Below are positions 27,129-35,900 of a stretch of 51,437 nt of DNA, one piece after another (the stretch's first letter is position 1; each line of letters starts with the position of its first letter). Source of the stretch: an uncultured Lactobacillus sp. GTDB taxonomy: Bacteria; Bacillota; Bacilli; Lactobacillales; Lactobacillaceae. The notes beneath the pieces were generated by a model. The model made no database searches. It was not told the DNA's origin and was given only the letters and a program-made list of their open reading frames with translations. Made by a program: the position numbers and the translations under genes. The stretch lies in contig NZ_CAJURR010000017.1 in the NCBI RefSeq assembly GCF_910589175.1, positions 1 through 51,437 on the forward strand. The letters are read 5' to 3'.

Positions 27129-27146
27129 ATCTATTCCTCCAATTAA

Positions 27147-27677
27147 CTACTTTTTCTTTTTATCTTTCTCACTTAATGGAGCAAGCATTAAGAACATTGA
27201 ACGGCCTTCCATCTTTGGCTTAGTAACTACATTAGATAAGTCACTAGCTTCGTCAGCCATCTTTTCTAAGACCTGTTTACCTAACTCCTTGTGAGTAATT
27301 GCCCGGCCTCTAAAGCGAATAGAAACTCTAACTTTAGCGCCCTTGGTCAAGAATTTACGAACATGCTTTAACTTAGTGTCAAAGTCATTTCCTTCGATTG
27401 TTGGACTTAAACGAATTTCTTTGACAGCCATAACCTTTTGATTCTTACGGTTTTCTTTGGCTTTCTTTTGTTGTTCAAAACGGAATTTACCGTAGTCCAT
27501 AATTCTAGCAACAGGTGGCTTAGCATTAGGAGAAAGCAAAACCAAATCAAGGTCAGCGTCAGCTGCTTTACGTAAAGCTTCATTTTTGGATACAACACCA
27601 ACTTGTTGGCCATCAACTCCAATTAAACGAACTTCACGAGCACGAATATCTTCGTTTAAGATCATATTTCTTGGTAT
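27147..27677 (-). CDS. infC: Translation initiation factor IF-3, probable AUA start
   Basis: IF-3 keeps 30S subunits free and checks the start codon. The N-domain begins LNEDIRAREVRLIG and the C-domain contains VKEIRLSPTIEGNDFDTK. The first ATG (27665) would lie 19 nt from the GGAGGTG at 27685-27691. An in-frame ATA at 27675-27677 is 7 nt from it and gives 176 residues. Translated, it reads (I)PRNMILNEDIRA, aligning without gaps to the Bacillus protein from its AUU start, (I)SKDFIINEQIRA. A rare start codon is the hallmark of IF-3 autoregulation. Confidence 0.93.
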   Translation of the reverse strand: MPRNMILNEDIRAREVRLIGVDGQQVGVVSKNEALRKAADADLDLVLLSPNAKPPVARIMDYGKFRFEQQKKAKENRKNQKVMAVKEIRLSPTIEGNDFDTKLKHVRKFLTKGAKVRVSIRFRGRAITHKELGKQVLEKMADEASDLSNVVTKPKMEGRSMFLMLAPLSEKDKKKK

Positions 27678-27699
27678 GAGTATTCACCTCCACGTTAAT

Positions 27700-27822
27700 T
27701 TCGAGGACAAGAAAAAAGCGGGCAAAGTTAACGCCCGCTTTTAATCAACAGATATTATCGATCAGCCCAGAGGTAATATTAACTTAGGCGAGAAGCGGGA
27801 GCTTCTTCTTGTTCTCAACTTC
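27700..27822 (-). ncRNA. L20-type leader of infC-rpmI-rplT
   Basis: The 5' UTR between the promoter and infC is about 140 nt. It contains an attenuator hairpin (AAGCGGGCGTTAACTTTGCCCGCTTTTTTC on the minus strand, split as arms AAGCGGGC and GCCCGCTT, 27712-27742) and upstream segments AGCTCCCGCTTCTCGCC and ACCTCTGGGCTGATCG that look like the L20-binding part. Position and organisation match the L20 leader family. Confidence 0.78.
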
Positions 27823-27825
27823 TAA

Positions 27826-27853
27826 ATTATACCATCTAATTAACTTACGTCAA
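27826..27853 (-). promoter_or_regulatory. infC operon promoter
   Basis: TTGACG (27848-27853), 16-nt spacer and TATAAT (27826-27831) on the minus strand: a strong sigma-A promoter about 150 nt before infC. Confidence 0.8.
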
Positions 27854-27881
27854 GAAGTAATTAAATGCAACTATTAATTTT

Positions 27882-29122
27882 TTAGTATCGATTAAATTCC
27901 ACTGGTAAATTCATCAATCGGTCAGCATTTTCTTCTAATACTTCTCGTCTTTTACCATACATCATCCAAATTGTAACAATTAGCGGAACTAAAACCATTA
28001 GAACTTCAGAAATGTAATCTGTAGCCCAGCCATTAAATTGCCAGCCTGCAGAATTCCAACCACTCTGTAAGTTTGCAAGATAATCCATCAAGAAGTGAAA
28101 AATCATTGGTATCCAAAGTTTTCCACTATAAAGATAAAGCACAGCCCATAAAAAACCACTTCCCATTACTCCAATTACTTGAGCAATTGTAGCTTCAAAG
28201 GTTTCACCATTCCAACCAACGTTTCCTAGATGAGATAATCCGAAAAGAAGCGCAGAACCATAGATAGCTATTGGTACACGCCAACTACGATATCGCTTAA
28301 AACCAGCCAGTAAAATTATAATAGCCAAATATCTTTCAGTTTCTTCAAGAATGCCTGGTTCTAAAGCAGCTGTAAAACTTGCAATGGTAACATATTTTTT
28401 CTGCAAATCGATTGAATATTTAAAAAATGCAGTCCAAATTTGCTTATCATAGCTGATAAATGCATTGTAAAACACATCAATAAATGCACATAGCAAAGTA
28501 TTATTAAAATTGAATATTGAAAATTACTACTTTTTATAAACTTCAAATTAGGATTAAAATGAAATCCCCACTCTTTTCCTAAAAAACAAGCTAAAATTAA
28601 TAGAGCAAATGCTGCAATTACTCCTTGGCTAGTAATTGAATGGAGCCACGATAAATTCTTGCTAATTTTTAATAAAGAATCAGGACCATATTGTGTTCCT
28701 AGAAGACCAACCCCTACTAAACGTAAAAACCAATTCTTCAAGCTGCCCACAAATAAAATTGCGAGAGGTAATAGTAAAACTAAATAGCTCATCCAGAGCA
28801 AAAAAATCCATAGAATTTCTAGCTGAGGGACATTTTTTAAAAAGTAATTACCTATTTCTACCCACATACTTGGGAATAAAGTACTTAAGCCAAATAAATT
28901 TAGCCATCTTACAATTTCAAAGATTATTCCATTCGTTTTTTTTGCTCTTTGAACATATAAATTAAGTCCAAAAACTATTATAAAAAAAGCTCCTTGAATT
29001 AAATTCTCTAAACTATTTTTATTATGAGATAGAGCCTCTAAAAATATCCATATAAGTGCAATTAATAATTGAATATCAAAAATTTGTTGCCATCTTTTAT
29101 GTGACAAAGTAAAATCCTTCAT
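27882..29122 (-). pseudogene. CPBP intramembrane metalloprotease, frameshifted
   Basis: Two overlapping reading frames together make one CPBP (CAAX/bacteriocin-processing) type membrane protein. The N-terminal part (28361-29122) has about six membrane segments and runs out of frame into a non-hydrophobic tail (LNIQSICRKNM). The C-terminal part (27882 to about 28496) holds the catalytic motifs EETERY, FGLSHLGN and HFLMDYLA. The join needs a -1 shift between 28361 and about 28525. No slippery heptamer is seen, so a deletion or a sequencing error is likelier than programmed frameshifting. The C-terminal half might be translated from a TTG at 28496. The upstream promoter has TATAAT near 29155 and the ATG has GGAGG. 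Confidence 0.72.
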
Positions 29123-29200
29123 TCTATTCCTCCAGTTAGTTATCTAGTTTTTTTATTATAATGATCTCTCAATTTTTTTAAAGATATTTCATGCATAATA

Positions 29201-29230
29201 AAAAGAACTCATCTGCTGTGAGTTCTTAAA
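29201..29230 (-). terminator. Terminator after the DUF3021 gene
   Basis: AAGAACTCA and TGAGTTCTT (29203-29211 and 29219-29227) form a stem with a U-rich tail on the minus strand. It separates the LytTR-DUF3021 unit from the CPBP gene. Confidence 0.75.
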
Positions 29231-29329
29231 AACTAATCAAATTTTCCTTTAGTCTAAAATTACAACTTAAAATTTTGTTCTCTATTTAGACATATCAGCG
29301 CCGTCTTCATTTATTTTCTAGCCATGTTT

Positions 29330-29761
29330 TTATTCTTTATTTTTCTTTAAATGCGTATTAATCTGCCTCACTTCATTCCACAAGTGAAAAAAGTAAGTTC
29401 CATATGCAATAGCATACATCAGAATAAAATTTCCAATCACAATTGCCCACTGTTTTTCCATAACCGTTAAGCCATCTACAAATAAATTAAATACTAACCA
29501 CGCTGCTAAACAAACAAAGAAATTAATAATAATCTGCTTTCTTAATGACCAACTCTCATTATTAAAAATCCAACCTGCTAAACAGAAAAAGATACCAATT
29601 AAAAAAGATTCTAGTATCCAAAATAAAAAATCTGAAATTTGGAGTGTCCCATTAGCTAAATTGTTCCAAGAATACTGCAGCAAAATCTGAACAACTATCC
29701 AAGTCATCCCGATTCCAATTCCAATTAAACCACTTACTAATAATTGACCAACCTTTTTCAT
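29330..29761 (-). CDS. DUF3021 family membrane protein
   Basis: 143 residues with four predicted membrane helices (about 8-28, 45-65, 78-98, 104-126) and a short charged C-tail (LWNEVRQINTHLKKNKE). The size, topology and pairing with a LytTR gene match DUF3021. In several Firmicutes such proteins are partners of LytTR regulators, and in LytTR regulatory systems the membrane protein holds its regulator inactive. The ATG overlaps the LytTR stop codon (ATGA), so production is coupled. Confidence 0.85.
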   Translation of the reverse strand: MKKVGQLLVSGLIGIGIGMTWIVVQILLQYSWNNLANGTLQISDFLFWILESFLIGIFFCLAGWIFNNESWSLRKQIIINFFVCLAAWLVFNLFVDGLTVMEKQWAIVIGNFILMYAIAYGTYFFHLWNEVRQINTHLKKNKE

Positions 29762-30192
29762 AATCCTAACCTCTCTTTCAAAACTTTAATCTTTCTTCTT
29801 GCAACTTGAATGCGTAACCCATTTTCTAAAATTGCATCAATATTTCCGCTACTAACAATTTCTAAATGATTTATGGAATGATAGTTTACAATCGAACTTC
29901 TGGAAGTAGTAACAAAATCATTAGGTAGAAGTTTTTCCACTTGATACAATCTTCCTCTAAAAATGTAAACATCCTTTTCTGTACAAATCATTGTTTTTTC
30001 ATTTTCAACTTGAATAGCAAAAATCTGCGAAAATTCAATCATATAAGCATCCCCATCTTGGTAGCCCCAAAGGAAATCTTGATTTGATTTTAATTCATTC
30101 GTGATTCGCCTTATTTTGCTAGTCATCTTTTTCAACCAAAATTCAGCTTTTTCTTCTGGTAGATTAGGATCAATCTTAAACTCAACTTTCAT
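29758..30192 (-). CDS. LytTR domain DNA-binding regulator
   Basis: 144 residues. The C-terminal LytTR domain (about 45-144) has IFAIQVENEKTMICTEKD, YQVEKLLPNDFVTTSRSSIV and a final IQVARRKIKVLKERL helix. The N-terminal part (1-45) is short and helical, and there is no phospho-receiver domain, so control must come from elsewhere, most simply from the DUF3021 membrane partner. A strong Shine-Dalgarno (AAGGAGGG) precedes the ATG. Two 21-bp-spaced repeats lie in the promoter, which suggests autoactivation. Confidence 0.93.
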   Translation of the reverse strand: MKVEFKIDPNLPEEKAEFWLKKMTSKIRRITNELKSNQDFLWGYQDGDAYMIEFSQIFAIQVENEKTMICTEKDVYIFRGRLYQVEKLLPNDFVTTSRSSIVNYHSINHLEIVSSGNIDAILENGLRIQVARRKIKVLKERLGL

Positions 30193-30218
30193 TAATTTCC
30201 CTCCTTACTTGGTTATTA

Positions 30219-30285
30219 AGTATAGTTATTTACCGCTTGAAAACCAGAGATTTTCGGTGAATGGCCTTAATCTAACGGTGAATGG
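30219..30285 (-). promoter_or_regulatory. LytTR operon promoter with paired direct repeats
   Basis: The minus strand reads CCATTCACC twice (within 30255-30264 and 30276-30285), separated by 12 nt, that is 21 bp from start to start. This is the layout of AgrA and other LytTR sites (9-bp repeats, 12-bp gap). A TATACT -10 (30219-30224) follows 30 nt after the near repeat, and the -35 (TGGTTT) is poor, as expected for an activated promoter. Confidence 0.75.
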
Positions 30286-30300
30286 TCATTTTTCGATACA

Positions 30301-30336
30301 AAAAATCCGCTAGGATCTTCTTCCTAGCGGATTTTT
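30301..30336 (-). terminator. thrS terminator
   Basis: AAAAATCCGCTAGGA pairs with TCCTAGCGGATTTTT across a 6-nt loop. U-runs are present on both strands; it ends thrS transcription. Confidence 0.93.
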
Positions 30337-30357
30337 ATTATCTATCAATTATCAAAA

Positions 30358-32289
30358 TTATTTTTCTCTTGAGTATGACTTAACATCAGCATCAATTTCA
30401 GCAATAAAGTCATCTAAACTCTTAGAAATTTGTTCTTCAGTACCATAGCGACGAACATTAACACCATTTGCGTTCATTTCTTCATCACCTAGAACTAAAG
30501 TATAAGGTACTTTTTGAGTTTGTGATTCACGAATCTTGTAGCCAAGTTTTTCATTTCTGTGGTCTACTTCTGCTCTAAATCCGCGCTTAGCTAATTCTGC
30601 ACGAACTTTGTCAGCATATTCGCCGTGAGCTTCTTCGTTAACTGGAATAATTTCAGCTTGAACTGGAGCAAGCCAAGTTGGGAATGCACCCTTGTAAATT
30701 TCAGTTAAGTAAGCAATAAATCTTTCCATAGTACCAACAATACCACGGTGAATCATAACTGGACGGTGTTCTTCACCATCTTGACCAACATAAGTTAAGC
30801 CAAATCTTTCTGGAAGCATGAAGTCAAGTTGAATAGTTGACATAGTTTCATCATTACCTAAAGCGGTCTTAGTTTGAATATCAAGCTTAGGACCGTAGAA
30901 TGCTGCTTCACCTTCAGCTTCAACGTAGTCAAGGCCAAGGTCATCCATAGCTGCTTTAAGCATTGATTGAGATGTTTCCCACATTTCATCGTTTGCGTAG
31001 TACTTATCAGTGTTCTTGGGATCACGGTAAGAAAGTCTGAAGTAGTAATCAGTAATGTCAAAGTCCTTATAAACATCCATGATCAACTTCAAAACTTTAG
31101 CAAATTCTTCTCTAATTTGATCAAGTGCTACAAAAGTGTGTCCGTCGTTCAAAGTCATTTCACGTACACGTTGCAAACCTGACAAAGCACCTGATTTTTC
31201 GTATCTGTGCATCATACCTAATTCAGCAATACGAATTGGTAATTCACGGTATGAGCGAATGTGGTGCTTATAGATTTGAATATGTGATGGGCAGTTCATT
31301 GGACGAAGTTCAAGCATTTCACCATCACCCATGTCCATTGGTGGGAACATGTCATCACGATAGTGTGCCCAGTGACCAGAAGTCTTATAAGCATCTACGT
31401 TCATTAAGACTGGAGTATAAACGTGTTCATAACCATCAGCTACTTCTTTATCAACGATGTATCTTTCAACAACACGACGAATAGTAGCACCTTTTGGCAT
31501 CCAGTAAGGGAGACCTGCACCAACTTTAGGATCAACAAAGAATAAATCTAAGTCTCTACCAATAGTTCTGTGGTCTCTTTCTTTAATTTCAGCACGACGC
31601 TTCAAGTCTTCATCTAAAGCAGCCTTCTTGAAGAATGCAGTACCAAAAATTCTTTGAAGCATTGGGTTGGAAGATTTACCTAACCAGTATGCACCGGCAA
31701 CTGACAAAAGCTTAAAGTTCTTGATTTTACCAGTGTTTGGTAATAAAGCATCAAAGCCAAAGTCAACAAAGTCACCTAACTTGTAAACTGCAACTTCGTC
31801 TTCTTCATCTTTCAAAAGATCCAATTTGAATTGGTCATCCTTAAAGATTTCTTCCAATTCACTCTTCTTCATTGAAGTATATTCAATCTTTTCACCATTC
31901 TTAATGGCTTTTTGCATTGCCTTTTCAAGTTCTGGTAATTCAGTAACCTTAATTTGATCTTCTTTATCAGTATCTACGAAGAAACCACCTTCGTCAGCTT
32001 CGTGCATCCCCAAACGTAATTCTGGGTATTTGCGCTTTGCAACAGCTTCAAGTAAGAATGCTGTAGTAGCACGTAAAATGTCTAAGCCTTCTTCATCTTT
32101 ATCAGTAATAATAGCTGCTTCTACATCTTCATCAACGATGTAATCTAAAGGCTTCATTACTCCATTAATCTTTGCACCAACAGCAGCTTTTCCTAGAGAA
32201 GTAGCAATTGAAGATGCTAATTCCTTAACAGAAACTGCCTTATCAAAATCTTTCTTAGAGCCGTCTGGCAAAGTTACAGAAAAACTCAT
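30358..32289 (-). CDS. thrS: Threonyl-tRNA synthetase with degenerate editing site
   Basis: 643 residues with all domains: TGS (1-61), the SAD-type editing domain (about 62-225), class II core (about 243-535) and anticodon-binding domain. Aminoacylation residues are kept, including Zn ligands in [17 protein letters not shown] and [12 protein letters not shown]. The editing residues of the E. coli enzyme (His73, His77, Cys182, His186) align with Ala74, Phe78, Gly178 and Leu182, so hydrolysis of Ser-tRNAThr should be lost. Transcription is under a T-box. The ATG has GGAGGT upstream. Confidence 0.97.
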   Translation of the reverse strand: MSFSVTLPDGSKKDFDKAVSVKELASSIATSLGKAAVGAKINGVMKPLDYIVDEDVEAAIITDKDEEGLDILRATTAFLLEAVAKRKYPELRLGMHEADEGGFFVDTDKEDQIKVTELPELEKAMQKAIKNGEKIEYTSMKKSELEEIFKDDQFKLDLLKDEEDEVAVYKLGDFVDFGFDALLPNTGKIKNFKLLSVAGAYWLGKSSNPMLQRIFGTAFFKKAALDEDLKRRAEIKERDHRTIGRDLDLFFVDPKVGAGLPYWMPKGATIRRVVERYIVDKEVADGYEHVYTPVLMNVDAYKTSGHWAHYRDDMFPPMDMGDGEMLELRPMNCPSHIQIYKHHIRSYRELPIRIAELGMMHRYEKSGALSGLQRVREMTLNDGHTFVALDQIREEFAKVLKLIMDVYKDFDITDYYFRLSYRDPKNTDKYYANDEMWETSQSMLKAAMDDLGLDYVEAEGEAAFYGPKLDIQTKTALGNDETMSTIQLDFMLPERFGLTYVGQDGEEHRPVMIHRGIVGTMERFIAYLTEIYKGAFPTWLAPVQAEIIPVNEEAHGEYADKVRAELAKRGFRAEVDHRNEKLGYKIRESQTQKVPYTLVLGDEEMNANGVNVRRYGTEEQISKSLDDFIAEIDADVKSYSREK

Positions 32290-32308
32290 AAATTTTTACC
32301 TCCAAATA

Positions 32309-32527
32309 AAAAATCCCAGCACTAAAAACAGTGCTGGGACGTTAAAATACGTGGTTCCACCCGAAATTCGAATTAATTACAAAATTAATTCCTCTAAAGG
32401 TCGTTAGTGGTACCTAGCCAAATATAAGAATTTCAGGAATGAAATTGGGGTTTTCTTCTAATCAGGAGCTTCCAGAACTAGGCTCCTGTCTCTGAATTGA
32501 AGAAAATCATGTCTTTCATTGACTTTC
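32309..32527 (-). ncRNA. T-box leader of thrS
   Basis: The T-box segment GGGTGGAACCACG (32351-32363, minus strand) is followed by a terminator with arms TCCCAGCACT and AGTGCTGGGA and a U-tract (32309-32341). A Stem I-like long helix is formed by GATTTTCTTC and GAAGAAAAC. The Thr specifier could be an ACC in GTACCACTAACG, but I cannot place it with confidence. Confidence 0.85.
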
Positions 32528-32555
32528 ATTATACTAGCTCATCAAATAGATGCAA
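32528..32555 (-). promoter_or_regulatory. thrS promoter
   Basis: TTGCAT (32550-32555), 16-nt spacer and TATAAT (32528-32533) on the minus strand, just before the T-box leader. Confidence 0.7.
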
Positions 32556-32569
32556 GCAAAATTTTAAAA

Positions 32570-33469
32570 TTAATTTCGACGATTTTTGCCGCCAACAAAA
32601 ACTTCTTTACTCAAGAAACGCACTCTTTCCATCAAACGCCTTGCCTTAACTTCATCAACGCTATTTCTAGTTTTGGCAAAATGTTCATTTAAACCATCCA
32701 TTGTCATATTCGAACTGAAAAAAGTTGGTAAAACATTATCCATTCGCTTTTGTAAAATTACACCTAATACATCGTCTCGTGACCATTCACTTAACGTCTC
32801 TGCTCCAATATCATCAAAAATCAAAACCGGAGCTGAAGCAATGCGATCAATCTCATCGTTTAAACTATTATCTTGGAAATGACTTCCTAAACTAGCAATA
32901 AAAGAAGGGACATGTAGAAAAACTACTCTACTTCCTTGTCGTGCTATTGAATTTGTAAGTCCAGCTAAAATATATGTTTTCCCTACACCAAAATCACCTG
33001 TTAGATATAACCCCTTAGTATGTTTATTTTTCTTAAAACTAGCAAGAAATATTCCTACTTCATCTAACACATCATCACGTTCAGGAGTCGCATCAACGTT
33101 TTCTAATTCAACATGACGAAGTTTAGCAGGTAAATCAATCAGTTCAATTCTATTTTCTGCACGTTTTTTAGCTTCTGAATTCAGTTTTGCTTCAGTAGGG
33201 ACATAGGTAATATCAATTACTTTTCCATTAAGAAAAAGTTTAGGTGTATATCCCTCCATCACCGGATTTGGTGACTCAATTTGTTCAACATAGGTGAAAA
33301 TTGTAGGAAGGGATGCCTGGACAATTTCTTTATTCAATCTTTCTTTATTCTGTGCAAGAAAGGCTTGAACTTTTGGATGCTTTATTGCTGTTTTAGCAAT
33401 TTTTTTGCTATCTTCACCTAATTTGCGTTTCTTTATAATTCGTGTAATTACTTCAGAAATATCTTCCAC
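32570..33469 (-). CDS. dnaI: Primosomal protein DnaI (helicase loader)
   Basis: 299 residues. It loads the DnaC replicative helicase with DnaB and DnaD. The N-terminal helicase-interacting domain (about 1-110) is followed by an AAA+ domain with Walker A GDFGVGKTYI, Walker B VLIFDDIGAE and the SNMTMDGL sensor segment. The start is a GTG with AGGAAG upstream. It sits directly after dnaB, as in Bacillus. Confidence 0.95.
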   Translation of the reverse strand: MEDISEVITRIIKKRKLGEDSKKIAKTAIKHPKVQAFLAQNKERLNKEIVQASLPTIFTYVEQIESPNPVMEGYTPKLFLNGKVIDITYVPTEAKLNSEAKKRAENRIELIDLPAKLRHVELENVDATPERDDVLDEVGIFLASFKKNKHTKGLYLTGDFGVGKTYILAGLTNSIARQGSRVVFLHVPSFIASLGSHFQDNSLNDEIDRIASAPVLIFDDIGAETLSEWSRDDVLGVILQKRMDNVLPTFFSSNMTMDGLNEHFAKTRNSVDEVKARRLMERVRFLSKEVFVGGKNRRN

Positions 33470-33483
33470 CAGTACAACACTTC

Positions 33484-34827
33484 CTATTCATTTTTACCAA
33501 ATTCGCGAAAAATTTTATTTCTTTCTTCTGTAGATAACCGCCTTTTTTTTGTTTGATTCTGCTTTTCATATTTTGACCAGTCAGTAAGCTTATGGACAGT
33601 CTTTTTAGGCGTCCTATAATATTGCTTTTGGTTACGCTTATTCTTACGTTCCTTAAGATATGCAATTGCTTCAGTTGGCGTAGTAATTCCATTTTGAAGC
33701 CAATCATTAGCAATTCGATCTGCTAAATTATTAGTCAAGACCGCATCATATTCAAAACAAGTATGAACTATTAGATTAATTAAAGGCGGTGTTAATCCCA
33801 TCTGATCCTGCAAACGATAAATAACTTTCTTTTCATTAGCAGTTACATATCCGCCCTTTTTTTCTTTTAATTCATATAGGTAATCAGTAGGAGGTTTACT
33901 ATCCACTGCTCGAATCAACTCTGCATCTGCTGTTGACAAGTTCTTAATTGCTTTATCGGCATCCTTAGGCTTTTGCTGCAACTGTTTTCTAACCATTTCC
34001 TTATTTCGATTAAGGCCAAAGTTTTCGTTAACAGCATTTTGAATTGCATACATATTTAATTTATCTGTGCCTGCCGACATAGTAATTAAAGAGGTTTCCA
34101 CAAATTCTTGTTCTGTTAAGTGATAAAAATCAATAATTTGCTTAATTTCTACCTGATGCTTTAAAACTTCTTCTTTATCAATATGATAACTTGCAAATAG
34201 ATCGACCAAAAAACTCCAATCAATCTTCACAGGCTCATTTCCTAGCTTTATTTCACCTTTATTATCTTTAGGAACTTCACGTGCTGCTTCTTTAACTTCG
34301 ATAGGAGCGTCAATTGCACTCTCAGCACTTAGATGAAATACGTCAAAAAATCCACTAGTAACCTCTTTGGCATCCTTTAGGCCAATAAAAGTGCGCGGCG
34401 TGAATTTTTTTACCAAGCGATTAAAAGTTACACTTCCTACTCGTTCAAGTAATAAACTAGACAACAGAAAGGTATGAAAAAATTCACCAGCCGAGGGAAC
34501 ATTTTCTACTTCAAAAATTAACGTTTCCCCTAAAACAGGATTTGATCCTATAAAAGTCTTAATCAACCCTGTTGCTTCTAAATGATGTAGAGTGGAAAAT
34601 AAATCCTCTAGTTTTAGATTTGTCTGGTCTTGAAGTTGATACAAAGTTTTATAATCTTTGGCAAACGGAACTTCATCAAACTCCTTAGTCAAAGTTATAT
34701 ACAATCCTACTCCTTGTATGCCTACAAGGGGTTCAAATAGAGTAGTTAAGACCCTTATATTTTCTTCACTAACAGCTACTTGATTAGCCACATAAAAAGG
34801 CTGTTTAGGATCAGCACTTTCAAACAC
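33484..34827 (-). CDS. dnaB: Replication initiation and membrane attachment protein DnaB
   Basis: 447 residues. This is the Gram-positive DnaB, not the helicase. Two DnaB/DnaD-type winged-helix and helical-bundle modules are visible, the second (about 315-395) with KKVIYRLQDQMGLTPPLINL and the YxxxIxxxW-like DRIANDWLQNGI. It recruits DnaI and helicase at oriC and at restart sites. GTG start with AAGGAG at the end of nrdR. The C-tail is basic and charged. Confidence 0.93.
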   Translation of the reverse strand: MFESADPKQPFYVANQVAVSEENIRVLTTLFEPLVGIQGVGLYITLTKEFDEVPFAKDYKTLYQLQDQTNLKLEDLFSTLHHLEATGLIKTFIGSNPVLGETLIFEVENVPSAGEFFHTFLLSSLLLERVGSVTFNRLVKKFTPRTFIGLKDAKEVTSGFFDVFHLSAESAIDAPIEVKEAAREVPKDNKGEIKLGNEPVKIDWSFLVDLFASYHIDKEEVLKHQVEIKQIIDFYHLTEQEFVETSLITMSAGTDKLNMYAIQNAVNENFGLNRNKEMVRKQLQQKPKDADKAIKNLSTADAELIRAVDSKPPTDYLYELKEKKGGYVTANEKKVIYRLQDQMGLTPPLINLIVHTCFEYDAVLTNNLADRIANDWLQNGITTPTEAIAYLKERKNKRNQKQYYRTPKKTVHKLTDWSKYEKQNQTKKRRLSTEERNKIFREFGKNE

Positions 34828-34834
34828 CGGCTAC

Positions 34835-35299
34835 CTACTCCTTATCATGCTTAGCCATCATATCTTCCATGGCTTCCATAAATCCTGAAACATCTTTAAA
34901 TTGACGGTAAATACTTGCAAAGCGAATATAAGCAACATCATCTAAATTTGCTAGCTCTTTCATCACTAGATTACCAATATCTTTAGATGAAATTTCATTA
35001 AGACCTTGCTTACGAATTTCATTTTCTACATGGTCAACTAAAGCATCAAGTTGTTCACTTGAAATTGGTCTCTTTTGTGCGGCCATCATTACCCCATGTA
35101 AAATTTTATCGCGATTAAATGCTTCACGGGTTCCGTCATTTTTAACTACTAATAAAGGTGAACGTTCTACTCTTTCAAAAGTTGTAAAACGAAAACCACA
35201 ATTTTCACATTCTCTACGTCTTCTAATTGCTCTATTTTCATCACTTGGACGAGAATCAATTACTCTTGAAGCATTTTTATGACAGTTTGGACATTCCAT
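34835..35299 (-). CDS. nrdR: Transcriptional repressor NrdR
   Basis: 154 residues. It represses ribonucleotide reductase genes when bound to dATP/ATP. The N-terminal zinc ribbon has CPNC and CENCGFRF, and the ATP-cone (about 49-139) follows with VVKNDGTREAFNRDKIL. The order coaE-nrdR-dnaB-dnaI is the usual one in Firmicutes. Only 4 nt separate it from coaE. Confidence 0.97.
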   Translation of the reverse strand: MECPNCHKNASRVIDSRPSDENRAIRRRRECENCGFRFTTFERVERSPLLVVKNDGTREAFNRDKILHGVMMAAQKRPISSEQLDALVDHVENEIRKQGLNEISSKDIGNLVMKELANLDDVAYIRFASIYRQFKDVSGFMEAMEDMMAKHDKE

Positions 35300-35303
35300 T
35301 TTT

Positions 35304-35900
35304 TTACCTGCCTATCTCTTGTAATAAATCAGATAATTTTTTCTCTAAGTCATCTATTGTACCAGTATTAGCTACTACATAGGTAGCCCTTTTTTCTTTT
35401 TCACTTAACGGCATTTGATTATTTATTCTAGCTATAGCTTCTTTTTTAGTGAAGTCATTTCGTTTCATTAAACGTTCAATCTGTAATTCTGGTGTAATAG
35501 AAATAACCAAAATACCGTTACATAAACTTTCAAAGCCAGATTCAAACAGCAAAGGCACATCGATTACAACTAATTTTTCTTGATTTGCACGATATTGTGC
35601 CATTTGTTGTTTAATTTCTTGATGGACAAGTGGATGTGTTAACTCATTAAGTTTTTTCAACTTAACTTTATCGTTAAAAACTATTCCACCTAACTTACGA
35701 CGATTGATCGTTTGATCCTTATTAAGAATATCAGTACCAAAATAATCAATTACTGCTTTGTAACCATTTTGCCCAATTTCCATTATTTGATGAGCAATCA
35801 AGTCTGAATCAATAATTGGAATTTTTTTCTTTTTAAAAAATTCATCAGCTGTACTTTTGCCACTAGCAATTCCACCAGTTAAACCTAAAAAATATGTCAT
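35304..35900 (-). CDS. coaE: Dephospho-CoA kinase
   Basis: 198 residues. It makes CoA from dephospho-CoA in the last step of the pathway. The P-loop is GLTGGIASGKST (about 6-17), and DVPLLFESG is the CoA-binding segment. The frame opens 6 codons further, but AGGTG lies 9 nt before the ATG at 35900, and that ATG overlaps the mutM stop (ATGA). Confidence 0.95.
   Translation of the reverse strand: MTYFLGLTGGIASGKSTADEFFKKKKIPIIDSDLIAHQIMEIGQNGYKAVIDYFGTDILNKDQTINRRKLGGIVFNDKVKLKKLNELTHPLVHQEIKQQMAQYRANQEKLVVIDVPLLFESGFESLCNGILVISITPELQIERLMKRNDFTKKEAIARINNQMPLSEKEKRATYVVANTGTIDDLEKKLSDLLQEIGR

Noticed and set aside
28361..28525. Programmed -1 frameshifting in the CPBP gene
   Set aside because: No X XXY YYZ slippery heptamer and no following pseudoknot is apparent, so mutation or error is simpler.
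30858..31484. Several 70-120 codon open frames opposite to or within thrS
   Set aside because: They lie wholly inside a certain gene with conserved protein sequence and have no Shine-Dalgarno or recognisable product.
32770..32790. A GACCATTCAC match to the LytTR half-site inside dnaI
   Set aside because: It is a single half-site without the 21-bp partner and lies in a coding region.
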